From positions 1,116,001-1,180,000 of the forward strand of contig OZ242009.1 of NCBI GenBank assembly GCA_965204715.1: a stretch of 64,000 nucleotides of DNA. The letters are read 5' to 3'. The notes beneath the pieces are model-generated. The model saw only the letters and a program-made list of their open reading frames with translations. It ran no database searches and had not been told where the DNA came from. This document shows positions 51,705-60,079 of this stretch, piece by piece (the stretch's first letter is position 1; each line of letters opens with the position of its first letter). The translations under genes and the position numbers were made by a program. The DNA comes from CATOSP01 sp965204715 (lineage in GTDB: Bacteria > Chloroflexota > Dehalococcoidia > Lucifugimonadales > UBA3495).

Positions 51705-52032
51705 GCTGTGATACGGACAAAATGTGCCACTGACCTCCCGGCCTTCGTCCCGGCAACACGACCCGAGGCGAGCTTACACTCCCCGCCCTGCGAAGTCAGT
51801 TAGTCCCTGTTGCACGGCCCAGAACGGGGCATAGCCTTGCTGTGATCAATCCGGCACGGAGGTGCCGGATGATTTACTTCACCTCGACCGGCAAAAATAG
51901 TCGTCTTGACCGGCAGATCTAATTGTCGTTAATCAACAGATGAACGTGAACCTGCAGCATGTCATTAGTACTACAGTTGCAGATCAGGAAAGTGTAGAAT
52001 TTTAGGCAACCAAGGAGTGTTGAGGTGAGGCG
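51705..52032. other. Spacer with the right end of the IS21-like remnant
   Basis: Between the IS110 and IS701-like genes. It includes GACCGGCAAAAATAG and GACCGGCAGATC, the right-end repeats of the IS21-like element. The rest shows no gene. An AT-rich 3' part may be the left end of the IS701-like element. Confidence 0.45.
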
Positions 52033-52524
52033 GTGATTGTTGGGATGGACGAGGTGGCGGAGGTGGGCCGGTGGGCCGAGTGCATCGAGCGGGTACACGA
52101 GTGCATCGCGGGGAGGTTCCGGCGGCCGGAGCCGCGCCGGCGGGCCCTGGAGTACCTGAAGGGGTTGCTCAGCCCGGTGGAGCGCAAGAACGGCTGGCAA
52201 CTGGCGGAGCACATTGGCAACGCCACTCCCTACGGTGTGCAGCGCCTGCTGCCGGGTTACGTCTGGGACGCGGACTTGGTCCGGGATGGTCTGAAGCAGT
52301 ACGTGGCCGGGCATCTGGGCAACGGAGATGCGGTACTGGTGGTGGACGAGACGGGGTTTCTCAAGAAGAGGGACAAGTCCGCTGGGGTGCAGCGCCAGTA
52401 CAGCGGCACGGCGGGGCGGGTCGAGAACTGCTAGGTTGGGGTATTCCTGGCCTATGCCTCAGCCAATGGCAGGGCACTGCTGGACCGGGAGTTGTATTTG
52501 CCCCAGGTCTGGGCCGATGACTTA
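52033..52524 (+). pseudogene. IS701-like transposase, truncated and with an amber codon
   Basis: From GTG 52033 the frame encodes an IS701/IS4-type N-terminus: FRRPEPRRRALEYLKGLLSP, NGWQLAEHIGNATPYGVQRLL, and the catalytic VVDETGFLKKRDKSAGVQRQYS. A TAG at 52432-52434 follows GRVENC. The family has ENCQVGVFLAYAS here, and the frame does continue VGVFLAYASANGRALLDREL then YLPQVWADD, so TAG replaces a CAG codon. The gene is then cut at about 52523 by the IS5-like insertion. The C-terminal half is absent. Confidence 0.85.
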
Positions 52525-53735
52525 GGGTTAGTCTGAACAAGGGCGTTAATTGCCCGAATGCGCCGGCCAGTCGGTGAAGGGGGCAGAAATTCTCGCCCCT
52601 AGTCAGGCTGTTAACGTTCCACAACAGCCCTTGTTTCGCCCTCTGAAGGCCTTATGACGGTTTAATGCGGGCCTGGGGGCCAGTGGGAATTGCCGCAGGC
52701 ACACTACACCCCCAGTTGTCCCTCGGCAGTCAACAGGTTTCCCAGCCCGAACAGCAGGGCCAGACGCTGCGTGTTCTTCATCAACCCCCGGTAACGCACC
52801 TTGCTGTAGCCGAACCATCGCTTCACCTTCAGGAAAGGATGCTCCACTTTGGCCCTCACCGGCGCCTTCGCCTTTTCCACCTGCGCCGTATCACTCTCAG
52901 GGTCCAGTTCCCGCCGCTTGCCAGGACGCATCGCCACCAGCCACTGGACCTCCAACTCCCGGTTCTCTTCCCGCTTGCCCACTCCCTGATACCCGGCGTC
53001 GCCCCACACTGCCTTTTCACCACCGTGCAACAACTTGTGGGCCTCAGTAACGTCGTGCACGTTGGCTGCCGTGGTGGTCACGCTATGCACTATGCCCGTC
53101 TCAGAGTCCACTCCGATGTGCGCCTTCATCCCGAAGTGCCACTGGCTCCCCTTCTTGGTCTGGTGCATCTCAGGGTCCCGCTCCCCAGACCGGTTCTTGG
53201 TGGACGACGGCGCCGCGATGATGGTGGCGTCCACGATGGTCCCCTCCCGCAACTTCAGCCCTTGGGACTCCAGGTGGCCGTTGATCTCCTCCAGCAAACT
53301 CTCCCCCAAGCCGTGGCGCTCCAATAGATGACGGAAATGCAGGATGGTGGTTTCATCGGGCAATGGACCAGTGAGCTTCAGTCCCACGAACCGCCGCACC
53401 GGATCAGACTCGTAGAGCAGGTCCTCCATACCGGGGCCGCTGAGGTTGTAGAACAACTGCACGCAGTGAATTCGCAGCATGGCCGGCAGAGGGTAAGGAT
53501 GGCGTCCCCGTCCAGCCTTGGGGTAGTAGGGAGCGATGTGTCCCTCCAGCCTCTGCCAGGGAATCAGGGCGTCAATCCGCTCCAAAAACTGTTCCCGGCG
53601 GGTCTTGCGCTTCTTGCCCTGGTACTCCAAGTCGGAAAAGGTCGGTCGGTTCATCACCAATTCACCCCATTCGTCTCTGATCTCCCTGTAACATGATTTT
53701 ACTCGCCGTTGCCAGACTTGTTCAGAGTATCCCTA
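52523..53735 (-). mobile_element. IS5-like insertion sequence inserted in the IS701-like gene
   Basis: Both ends carry TAGGG(T/A)TA(G/C)TCTGAACAAG as a 19-base inverted repeat with two mismatches (52523-52541 and, inverted, 53717-53735). The 1.2-kb element has one complete transposase gene on the minus strand. TA or TTA at the flank may be the target duplication. It disrupts the IS701-like transposase gene after its ADD residues. Confidence 0.85.
52704..53660 (-). CDS. IS5 family transposase
   Basis: The 318-residue protein has an N-terminal InsH-type domain (RRFVGLKLTGPLPDETTILHFRHLLE) and a DDE domain with Asp in VDATIIAAPSS, Asp in VWGDAGYQGVG and Glu in RAKVEHPFLKVKRWFGYSKVRYRGL. The YxxxG.......R-x-x-x-E (Y2 region) block of IS5 is visible. 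The start ATG at 53660 is close to the left end of the element. The gene is intact. Confidence 0.92.
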   Translation of the reverse strand: MVMNRPTFSDLEYQGKKRKTRREQFLERIDALIPWQRLEGHIAPYYPKAGRGRHPYPLPAMLRIHCVQLFYNLSGPGMEDLLYESDPVRRFVGLKLTGPLPDETTILHFRHLLERHGLGESLLEEINGHLESQGLKLREGTIVDATIIAAPSSTKNRSGERDPEMHQTKKGSQWHFGMKAHIGVDSETGIVHSVTTTAANVHDVTEAHKLLHGGEKAVWGDAGYQGVGKREENRELEVQWLVAMRPGKRRELDPESDTAQVEKAKAPVRAKVEHPFLKVKRWFGYSKVRYRGLMKNTQRLALLFGLGNLLTAEGQLGV

Positions 53736-54648
53736 GAGGGCCGGTTGACACAGCCGGAGGTTGCGCGCGAGGGTGTCGCCAAAATGGTCGGGGAGCTGTT
53801 GATACGCGGATACTCCGCTACCGCAGGAGACGCTCCCCGTGTGCACGCACCGGGCGAGGTCCGCTGTTCCAAGGGGCATGGACAGTACCCATCATGGCAT
53901 GGTCCTTTCCATCACCGCCGCGCCCCCCTCGCCCGCGGCTGGCCGCAAGGCCGGGATGTCCAAAGACATCAGGTCGCGCCGCGGGGCTTTGCCCCTCTCC
54001 GCGGCGCGCCGGGGAGGGGAGGACCATCAGCCGGACCCCGAAGAGACGGGGATCGACCCATGCGTGCCTCCCTCCGGGAGGATAACGAGGCGCAGACCCC
54101 GCCAGGAGCGGGGATGGACCGGCCTGCAAGGACAGGAGCATGCTATTCATGCTCACTCACCCCGTAGGAACGGTGACTGACCACATCTGGAGCACACCAA
54201 GGTGCGCGTACCACAGGCTGGGAACGCAGCGCCAGACGCGATGCGCGCCACCCCGCCCGCCGGGTTCCGCGGTTCCGGTAACAGATCCGGCCCGTGAATT
54301 CAAACCTCACATGTTGGGGATGAACCGATGTCCAGTGGCATGTTCGGCATTGGGATGCCGCAGACCCCGAGTCGTTGGGGATGAACTTACGGGACCGGTG
54401 GACCATGTTCGCACACCGTCCGCCGCGGCCAAAGTGTTGTCAGGCAGCCGGCTCAACGCCCTCCGCACCGGGCACGCCGGGAACGGCGGCTGTTTGTCAA
54501 CAGGTCTGACTGATTGTTGAGCACCCGCCCGACCAAGCCTGGAGGCGGGCGGGACTTGAACCAGCGAAAGATGGAGTCGTCCCACGCCAACGAGACGGCG
54601 CCCCACCGCAGGCCGGGACACGCGGCCGCGGAAAAGGAGAATTATCAC
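53736..54648. other. GC-rich, hairpin-rich region without clear genes
   Basis: About 900 bases. Two hairpins are adjacent: GATGTC/GACATC (53955-53970) and GCGCCGCGG/CCGCGGCGC (53976-53984 with 53999-54007). Open frames across it are Arg/Pro/Gly-rich in several frames at once and show no family match. A pair of CRISPR-like repeats lies at 54298-54390. Confidence 0.45.
54298..54390 (+). repeat. Two diverged repeats with a 61-base period, resembling type I-E CRISPR repeats
   Basis: GTTGGGGATGAAC starts at 54313 and at 54374, exactly 61 bases apart. This equals a 29-base repeat plus a 32-base spacer, and GGGGATGAACCG is the usual 3' end of type I-E repeats. The second copy has the CCCC/GGGG palindrome (CCCCGAGTCGTTGGGG). 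The rest of the two copies differs, no third copy is seen, and no cas gene is near. Confidence 0.3.
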
Positions 54649-55026
54649 ATGCAGGACCATGACGGCAACCAGGTCTCTCTCGCAGAGCACATCCGCAGCA
54701 TCGTACCCTACCGGATCCCCAACGGGACCACCCAGAGCGTCTACGAGGCGTTAATCGAGATGGCAGGGCTGGCGGACCTCGGCGCTGGCCCGCGGCAGGT
54801 GGAACACCTGCGCCAGGCAGCCCAGTTCCTGGAGCAGGCCCTGGACTCCCTCCGTTGTCCGGAGGACCCCGGCGAGGCCGAAAAGGGGGAGCGCCCTTCT
54901 CCCTGTCCCTGCTGTTACGCCGGGGAGGGCGCCGTCGGCTGCTGGGACAGGGCCTACGACGCCGGGTTCGAGAGGGGCTACCGCGAGGCCGCAGAATACC
55001 TGCCCCGTTTCCGGGCCAGCGACTGA
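54649..55026 (+). CDS. Hypothetical Cys-containing protein
   Basis: The 125-residue product has a helical N-terminal part (DGNQVSLAEHIRSIVPYRIP, SVYEALIEMAGLADLGAGPR), a Cys-rich stretch (SPCPCCYAGEGAVGCW) and a C-terminal helix with DRAYDAGFERGYREAAEYL. The AAGGAGAA ribosome binding site ahead of the ATG at 54649 supports the start. No family is recognised. The setting among IS elements and winged-helix genes suggests an accessory or plasmid-derived gene. Confidence 0.6.
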   Translation: MQDHDGNQVSLAEHIRSIVPYRIPNGTTQSVYEALIEMAGLADLGAGPRQVEHLRQAAQFLEQALDSLRCPEDPGEAEKGERPSPCPCCYAGEGAVGCWDRAYDAGFERGYREAAEYLPRFRASD

Positions 55027-55405
55027 TGAGCGGCGGCGGTCAACCTCAGGCAGGTGCAGTGCACACCTGCCGGGGAGGACCGCCCGGGATCCAGCCTTGG
55101 ACTCGTCCGGGGTTCGGTGAACTCCATGCTCCCGCCGCACGTCAAGCGCCCATACGACGACCGGAGGCTTGAGCGGACGATGCCAGCTTGCTATTGACAT
55201 TGCGGACCGGACCGGCTCTGGTTCTAAACCAAATTTGGTAATGAAATTCTGGGAAAGTGGTTCAAAACGGCCTGAGTGGTTCGCGTGTGGTTCTAAATCC
55301 CCCAAACGGCCCGGAACGCCTGTGTTGGGTATCCTATTTTCTAAAAATAGATGTGGCGAGTCAGGAGATAGCCAACCGTTACCAGAATTATCGGATCGTT
55401 CATTT
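55027..55405. other. Spacer with repeats and a palindrome
   Basis: GGTTC(T/A)AAA occurs at 55220, 55259 and 55289, and the perfect palindrome ACCAAATTTGGT lies at 55228-55239. The base composition drops sharply in GC from about 55200. It could contain regulatory sites, but no gene reads from it: the gene at 55406 is on the opposite strand and ends here. Confidence 0.45.
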
Positions 55406-56188
55406 TCAGAATGGCAAGTCGTCAATATCGTCATCATCTGCAATAGCACGGTCACGTTTGCCAGAAACGATGGCAACTACATTGATGAGCGATTTGGACG
55501 CCTCTACACAGAACAAAGCCCGGCGATAGGTTCCGTTACGACCGTGCAATGTTGCATTTACAACATCCCAGGTGTTGTTGGAGAGGTGCCTTGCCAATCT
55601 ACGATATTGCTCATGGGTTGAGCCTGCCAATTCGGATGAGAAGTACCTTCCCAGCATACGTTTGACATCTGCGTCGCTGGCCTCCACTTCATTCGCGTCC
55701 AATTTCGGATGCAAAAGCGGGTTGAATACGGTTTGTGCCAGGGAAATCAACAACTCCCGGCATCGTGACGCCACCGCTTGAAATTCTCTGGCGGTGGTGG
55801 CATCTCCTAACTCTTTCTCAATATCCATTAATTCATGGTCTATCTGTTCCCAGCCCGTCGTCGACCAAGGTGTCGAATCATCCAACGCAGCTATGTCAAT
55901 GCTAAAGACCACGTTATGTATGGCATGTATGGCACCTTCACCATCAGTCCCAACCTCTTGTAACGCATTCAAAATAGCGTCTTTGTCGGATGTGGACAGC
56001 TTCCGTAATGCCATGCAGTCGTCTATGGGAGCAGAAATATCCGCAGTAAACAATAGAATCGGGAGGTCGTTAGCAAGGGTATATCCCTCGTCATAATAGA
56101 CAAGAGTCACCCCTGCATGGGTCAATAAGGACGCCAATTGCACCTTTTCCTGATGCCGGAGTATGGCCCGAACCTTGTCTAACTGCAT
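55406..56188 (-). CDS. Hypothetical protein with SSB-like acidic C-terminal tail
   Basis: The 260-residue product has no family I can name. It has an N-terminal region with strands and helices (LDKVRAILRHQEKVQLASLL, ANDLPILLFTADISAPIDD), then helices (TGWEQIDHELMDIEKELGDA, AREFQAVASRCRELLISLA, YRRLARHLSNNTWDVVNATL, LFCVEASKSLINVVAIVSG). It ends with DDDDIDDLPF, like the acidic Asp-rich, Pro-Phe tail that single-strand binding proteins use to recruit repair enzymes. An N-terminal fold related to HEPN-like domains is possible. GC is lower than in its neighbours. Confidence 0.65.
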   Translation of the reverse strand: MQLDKVRAILRHQEKVQLASLLTHAGVTLVYYDEGYTLANDLPILLFTADISAPIDDCMALRKLSTSDKDAILNALQEVGTDGEGAIHAIHNVVFSIDIAALDDSTPWSTTGWEQIDHELMDIEKELGDATTAREFQAVASRCRELLISLAQTVFNPLLHPKLDANEVEASDADVKRMLGRYFSSELAGSTHEQYRRLARHLSNNTWDVVNATLHGRNGTYRRALFCVEASKSLINVVAIVSGKRDRAIADDDDIDDLPF

Positions 56189-56220
56189 TGTTACATCCTA
56201 CGATTCCAAAAAGTGCTGCG

Positions 56221-56350
56221 GCATCAGGACCCTCTCAATTGCTCCAACTCCTCCCGCAACCTGGCGTTCTCATCCTCAGCGTCCAGGCGAGCCTGCAGCT
56301 CCCGGTCGGCTCTTTTGGCTCTGGCCTCGGCTTGGGCATTCGCCAGTCCC
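56221..56350 (-). pseudogene. C-terminal remnant of a Uma2-type endonuclease
   Basis: On the minus strand, SEIAGLANAQAEARAKRADR, ELQARLDAEDENARLREELE and QLRGS then stop: the Arg/Glu-rich helical tail that closes many Uma2 family proteins. The catalytic PD-(D/E)XK part is missing, and the tail overlaps transposase-like sequence on the other strand, so the junction is an insertion point. Confidence 0.5.
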
Positions 56351-56619
56351 GCTATTTCGGACGGACCAGGACGAAGTTCCAACTTTACCTGGCGGCCACG
56401 GTGGCCAACCTGACCCTGGTGGCGGGGAAACTCGCACGCTTACGCCGGGCCGGTGGCGGCCCGGCAGGTTGCAGGGCAGTTTCCAATATTGTTGATGGCA
56501 ATGCTGCCGCCAGTTTCTCCCCACTCCACCTGGGACTACTGTGGCCCGGGACTCTGCTCTGGGCGGCTTTACTGCTCAAATGGCTCTACCCAACCAGGAC
56601 TTTCCGGCCAGATTTCTAG
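56336..56619 (+). pseudogene. C-terminal fragment of a transposase (IS1182-like)
   Basis: The frame IRQSRYFGRTRTKFQLYLAAT then VANLTLVAGKLA matches the C-terminal helix of IS1182-type transposases (gl..sRY.G..k...Q..l.A...Nl). It continues to a stop at 56619 through sequence without similarity. No DDE region is present. Confidence 0.6.
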
Positions 56620-56699
56620 TGCGTATGATTGCAGATTAGGTCATTGGCGGGATAGTCTGCTCTGGTGTTCTTACAGGAGCTTGTGGGGATGCTGCAAGG

Positions 56700-58055
56700 C
56701 TATGAATGCCGCAAACTCATCTGTTGCCTAATGGTGTCTCGCGCCCGGAGCACAGAGATTTGCAGTTGCTCGAAATCACGGGCCACCGCGTGAATGGACT
56801 CCATATCGGTTTGGCTGATAGCCGTGTCCATTTCATCTATTTTTTTGGCCTCTAGTTCCTCGAGCAGAATCAACACTTCCTGGAATGTACTTCCCAGTCG
56901 CGACTCCCTGTTGAGGTCATACTCTTCGAAAATCGCCCTCAGCGCCTGCCTTTTTTGTGCGATGAGCAGTTTGCACTGCCCCAGTTCGTTTCGAAGAGCA
57001 GAAACTTCGGCAAACGGCATTTCAGGCTGAATCCGGGTGGCAGTCTCGACGATTTTGGCTAGTGCTTGGTCAATGCCTACTCCTTCAAACTGAGCACTGA
57101 TTTGTTCCAACAGGGGAGTTACAACCTCCTTCGGTAGAGTATTCCTATGTTGCACTTGAAACAGTCTTTCCTGATCCACATGGCCGGCTGCGTGCAACTC
57201 TATGGATGCCAACCCTTTCGCGGAGGCCATAAATTCAGTTGTCTCGGTCTGCCCCGGACCCAGGTTGGTCCATTCTGCGTTTCTGTATTCCCTGCCTCTC
57301 CAGTTGAGAGCTTGAACTCCCGTTAGTTCCAGTCTCACATTTCTGAACGTAACGTCCGGCCTGCCTTCGCTGGACGGTGCAGTATTGGTTACTCTGACCA
57401 GAACCCTGACCAGCCCCTGGTCCCGCTCTTCATCAGTGGCAGGCTGGACGACCGACTCGACGACCAAGTAGGACTCCAATGTGCGCCAGAACCCCAATAG
57501 CGCGTAATCCCTGGGGAGCGGGTCATCTTCGCCGTCGAGCGCGGGCGTTGGGTATTCCGGTACGTTCAAGGCTTCTTCCGGGATGCCCGCCCGTTGGTCA
57601 AGGCTGTCCTGAAACATCTGGTGAATCTCCAGCGCCTCTCTCCGGCGTAGCGAAATCAAGATTTCCCGCATGGCTTGAACTGAGTGCATTATGTTCGGTA
57701 CCGTCCATTGGCCATCAAGGACGTGGGCCCACTCGTTCCGCTTTGCGGAAAGGTGACTAAACAACCGCAACGTGTAGTCAATGTTGGTGAACTGGCTGGC
57801 AAAGGCGGCGTGGTTTCTTTCCACGATGAGAGCAAAATGGGCAGTGTCTAGCAGTTGCGCCAGATCCTCCGGCGCAACCTTTTGTTGGTCCCGCTCCAGG
57901 TTTTCGCGCTGGTTGTCACCCAATGCGGACAAGACGCCGCTTTCCCACCAATCAGAGCCGTAGGCGAATTTCAAACACTCGGCGAAACCTGTGCGAATTC
58001 CCTTGATGTACACCCGGTGCGCCCTTGTGAAGATTTCGTAGGCATCCTGTTCCAT
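56700..58055 (-). CDS. Swt1-type HEPN domain protein
   Basis: The 451-residue protein has an N-terminal helical domain that looks like the Swt1-type HEPN. The RX4H motif is R106-NEWA-H111 (SAKRNEWAHVL), preceded by FALIVERNHAAFASQFTNID. HEPN domains with RX4-6H are RNases in defence, toxin and abortive-infection systems. Residues about 200-350 form a beta-rich middle (VVQPATDEERDQGLVRVLVR then VTNTAPSS), and the rest is helical with a coiled coil (VLILLEELEAKKIDEMDTAI). The ATG at 58055 follows GAGGTAGGCC. Its partner, if any, is unclear; the 260-residue protein at 55406 lies downstream on the same strand. Confidence 0.75.
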   Translation of the reverse strand: MEQDAYEIFTRAHRVYIKGIRTGFAECLKFAYGSDWWESGVLSALGDNQRENLERDQQKVAPEDLAQLLDTAHFALIVERNHAAFASQFTNIDYTLRLFSHLSAKRNEWAHVLDGQWTVPNIMHSVQAMREILISLRRREALEIHQMFQDSLDQRAGIPEEALNVPEYPTPALDGEDDPLPRDYALLGFWRTLESYLVVESVVQPATDEERDQGLVRVLVRVTNTAPSSEGRPDVTFRNVRLELTGVQALNWRGREYRNAEWTNLGPGQTETTEFMASAKGLASIELHAAGHVDQERLFQVQHRNTLPKEVVTPLLEQISAQFEGVGIDQALAKIVETATRIQPEMPFAEVSALRNELGQCKLLIAQKRQALRAIFEEYDLNRESRLGSTFQEVLILLEELEAKKIDEMDTAISQTDMESIHAVARDFEQLQISVLRARDTIRQQMSLRHS

Positions 58056-58675
58056 TGGCCTACCTCGGACCGGTTTGCCAACCATCGGCAAACATTATAA
58101 CTCGGCGTGCCGGACTTTACTGTTCGACGTAAACCGAGTTTGATCCTACTTCGCAGCTTTTCTTGCGACTGTTCCACCCACCGCTCCCTCGTGGGGCATT
58201 TTGCCCCATCTCCAATAGGGCCGTACCCCATCGCCCCCGGAATCGCCATGTTCCAAAATGCCCCATTCCGTAGCTGGCCCTGCCCCATTGCCCTGGAACC
58301 AGCCCTTCCCAAAAACTCGTTCGCCAAAACTGGCCCGAAACCCCTGGAATTGCCCGGTTTCAGCTACGAAACCGGCTCCCTGCCCCATCCCGTCCCAAGT
58401 CCAAATTCCTGTACACGTCCGCCAAATGTCACCGATCTATCTGCTCACTTGGTCCAATTCACCTCCGCCGATTACACCGTGGCTGCCGGGGAGCCACGCC
58501 TGCTCTACGGTCTGGCTCTCGGTGCCCCGGGTGTCGTGGAGAGCGCACGGCAGTTTACGACGGAGTACATCTTGACGCACTGGGCCAAGTCCGGTTAGAA
58601 GCATGCCCCAATCAGGGATAGCGTATAATTCCCAAATGAAACCACTGTTATCAAATCACACTTTAGGAGGAAAAC
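58056..58675. other. Spacer with TGCCCCAT repeats and hairpins
   Basis: TGCCCCAT occurs at 58202, 58259, 58281 and 58381, and an inverted copy with TGGGGCA at 58192 makes a 7-bp hairpin with the first. A further perfect 8-bp hairpin (CCGGTTTC/GAAACCGG) is at 58354-58375. No gene is supported. A TATAAT at 58624 may start the next transcript. Confidence 0.5.
58624..58629 (+). promoter_or_regulatory. Possible -10 box for the gene at 58676
   Basis: TATAAT lies 47 bases upstream of the ATG, with a TTTAGGAGG ribosome binding site between. No good -35 is seen at 17 bases. Confidence 0.4.
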
Positions 58676-59065
58676 ATGCCAGACTTAGACCTCGAGTACG
58701 AGTTGCTGTCCACGATCGTGGCATCCGACCCGAAAGACGACTTTTCCGCACCACCGATGCGGGAAGAAATGGCCCCTTACATCAGCTTTATGGACTTGGT
58801 AGTCGAGGAGTTTATCGAACACATTCCACAGCGTGATCCTCGCGGGTATAGAACAACAGACAAGGCGCGTAGCTTTGTGGCCGCAGTGGAAAAGGGCGGC
58901 GGCTGGGATACCGTCAAGGCGGCAGCTATAGCTCGACCCGTAAGGCCGACAATGTACGACATTGCCCGGTGGGTGCTTTCTTGCAGTTGCATCGTTGACG
59001 GTGATGGGGACAAGTGGGAGGATGGTTGCTGGACTCACGGAAGGTCGATGCGGACCGGCGGTTGA
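58676..59065 (+). CDS. Hypothetical protein
   Basis: The 129-residue product is acidic at the N-terminus (MPDLDLEYELLSTIVASDPK) and has helices (APYISFMDLVVEEFIEHIPQ, TTDKARSFVAAVEKGGGWDT) and a Cys/Trp-rich end (RWVLSCSCIVDGDGDKWEDG). TTTAGGAGGAAAAC just upstream of the ATG is a near-perfect ribosome binding site, so this is probably a real expressed gene. No family is recognised. Confidence 0.7.
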   Translation: MPDLDLEYELLSTIVASDPKDDFSAPPMREEMAPYISFMDLVVEEFIEHIPQRDPRGYRTTDKARSFVAAVEKGGGWDTVKAAAIARPVRPTMYDIARWVLSCSCIVDGDGDKWEDGCWTHGRSMRTGG

Positions 59066-59095
59066 GCAGGTAGCATTCTCCTCCAGAGGCCCCGG

Positions 59096-59368
59096 TCACC
59101 TGCCTCGCGGTCTAGCGGTGGCCGTCGGATAGGGAGTATACGTTGGGGCTGGAGTATATGTGGGAAATGGCGTGTAGGTTGGGTAGGGCGTTGCAGGCTG
59201 GTTGGTGGAAGAACAGGCAACTGACGTGAATAGGACAGCAAACATGGACAGGCAAATCAGCACAGGCCATCGTCCGACGTTTACCAGGAGCGTGGAGTGA
59301 AGATGAAATAGTAAGTGCAGCAGAGGTCCCCTTGCGGCCCGGAGGTGCGGTACGTTGTTAACCGGCAT
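59096..59368 (-). CDS. Short lipoprotein with tandem Pro/Thr/Tyr repeats
   Basis: The frame has a hydrophobic signal (PVLICLSMFAVLFTSVACSS) ending in a lipobox Cys, then a tail of TPYPTYTP, FPTYTP, APTYTP repeats and an Arg-rich end. The mature part is only about 40 residues. The first ATG (59368) would precede the signal by about 30 residues, and GTG codons nearer the signal are more likely. Small Pro-Thr repeat lipoproteins recur in this window (see 7201 and 61025). It may be a truncated member. Confidence 0.55.
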   Translation of the reverse strand: MPVNNVPHLRAARGPLLHLLFHLHSTLLVNVGRWPVLICLSMFAVLFTSVACSSTNQPATPYPTYTPFPTYTPAPTYTPYPTATARPRGR

Positions 59369-59641
59369 GGCCGGTCACCACCATCGAATGCGGTGGTAAA
59401 TACCTTTGAGAACGAGACACGCGCCTCCAAATATGGCTCCAGCGGGCTTTGCACAGAAAGTCCCTCTTGCACAAAAAGTCGGCGGTCTGCACAAAAAGTC
59501 TATGGTCTGTTTACATTCACAGTGGTTTCGTTTGCTAATGGAGTATGGCTTAACGCAGCATCCCGGTAAGATTGCTCCACTGGGCAAGCTAGGCGGTTAA
59601 GGATGCGCAAGGAATCCCATACAATCCTCAAGCGGGGTTCG

Positions 59642-60025
59642 TTACTGGCACAGTTCCCGTTCAACCTCCGACGGCCAAGGGACGAACTCAACCACTTGGC
59701 CAGACCATGACGTGAACACCGCCAAGTCTTCCCGCATCAGTACCATTGTCCCCTCGGTGGTCGGATTCCCCCAGCCTGTCGGCGGGTTGCCGTGGCCATC
59801 GTCCAGAGGCGGGTTTGCCAGCCACCACCGGCCCTGGTCAAACACTGCCGCCCGGACGCCGCAGTGGGTATTGAGTTCGTAGGCGTACTCCTTCCCCAGT
59901 GTGGAAGGGACTGAGTGGTTAGCTTCAGGAGGGCCACAGGACACTAAGGCTACGGATGCCCAAACAGCAGCACCGAGCAGTATCGCAGGCCACCATGCGG
60001 ACAATACGCTCGACTGGTTTGACAT
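59642..60025 (-). CDS. Lipoprotein of unknown function, within the transposon-like segment
   Basis: The 127-residue protein starts with a signal peptide ending in ASVALVSC (Cys30). The mature part (ANHSVPSTLGKEYAYELNTH, CGVRAAVFDQGRWWLANPPL, TTEGTMVLMREDLAVFTSWS) is a small beta-rich domain with two Cys. The start at 60025 gives a proper signal. It lies between the ends of the element at 59443-60830. Its role is unknown. Confidence 0.65.
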   Translation of the reverse strand: MSNQSSVLSAWWPAILLGAAVWASVALVSCGPPEANHSVPSTLGKEYAYELNTHCGVRAAVFDQGRWWLANPPLDDGHGNPPTGWGNPTTEGTMVLMREDLAVFTSWSGQVVEFVPWPSEVERELCQ

Positions 60026-60079
60026 CGTATAGTCCTGTCCCTTTATCGCATGGCCATACCCCACAAGCAAACGGCACCT

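Larger units (their letters stand above)
49624..51893. mobile_element. Remnant of an IS21-like element carrying a nested IS110 element
   Basis: The left end reads TTTTTGCCGATC and has a second TTTTGCCGGTC 26 bases inward. The right end, read inward on the minus strand, has GATCTGCCGGTC and a second TTTTTGCCGGTC 20-odd bases inward. Repeated TGCCGRTC motifs at each end suit IS21-type transposase binding sites. Inside are the 3' part of an istB-like gene and a complete IS110 transposase gene on the same strand, but no istA. The IS110 element appears to have replaced or deleted istA and the istB start. Boundaries are approximate. Confidence 0.6.

Noticed and set aside
2170..52434. Genome-wide recoding of TAG as Gln
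   Set aside because: Many complete genes here end in TAG at family-normal lengths, so TAG is a normal stop; the three interruptions are better explained as mutation or partial suppression.
53709..54167. A 152-codon Arg/Pro-rich frame after the IS5-like element
   Set aside because: Equal-length frames exist in other phases, it has no ribosome binding site, and no match is recognised.
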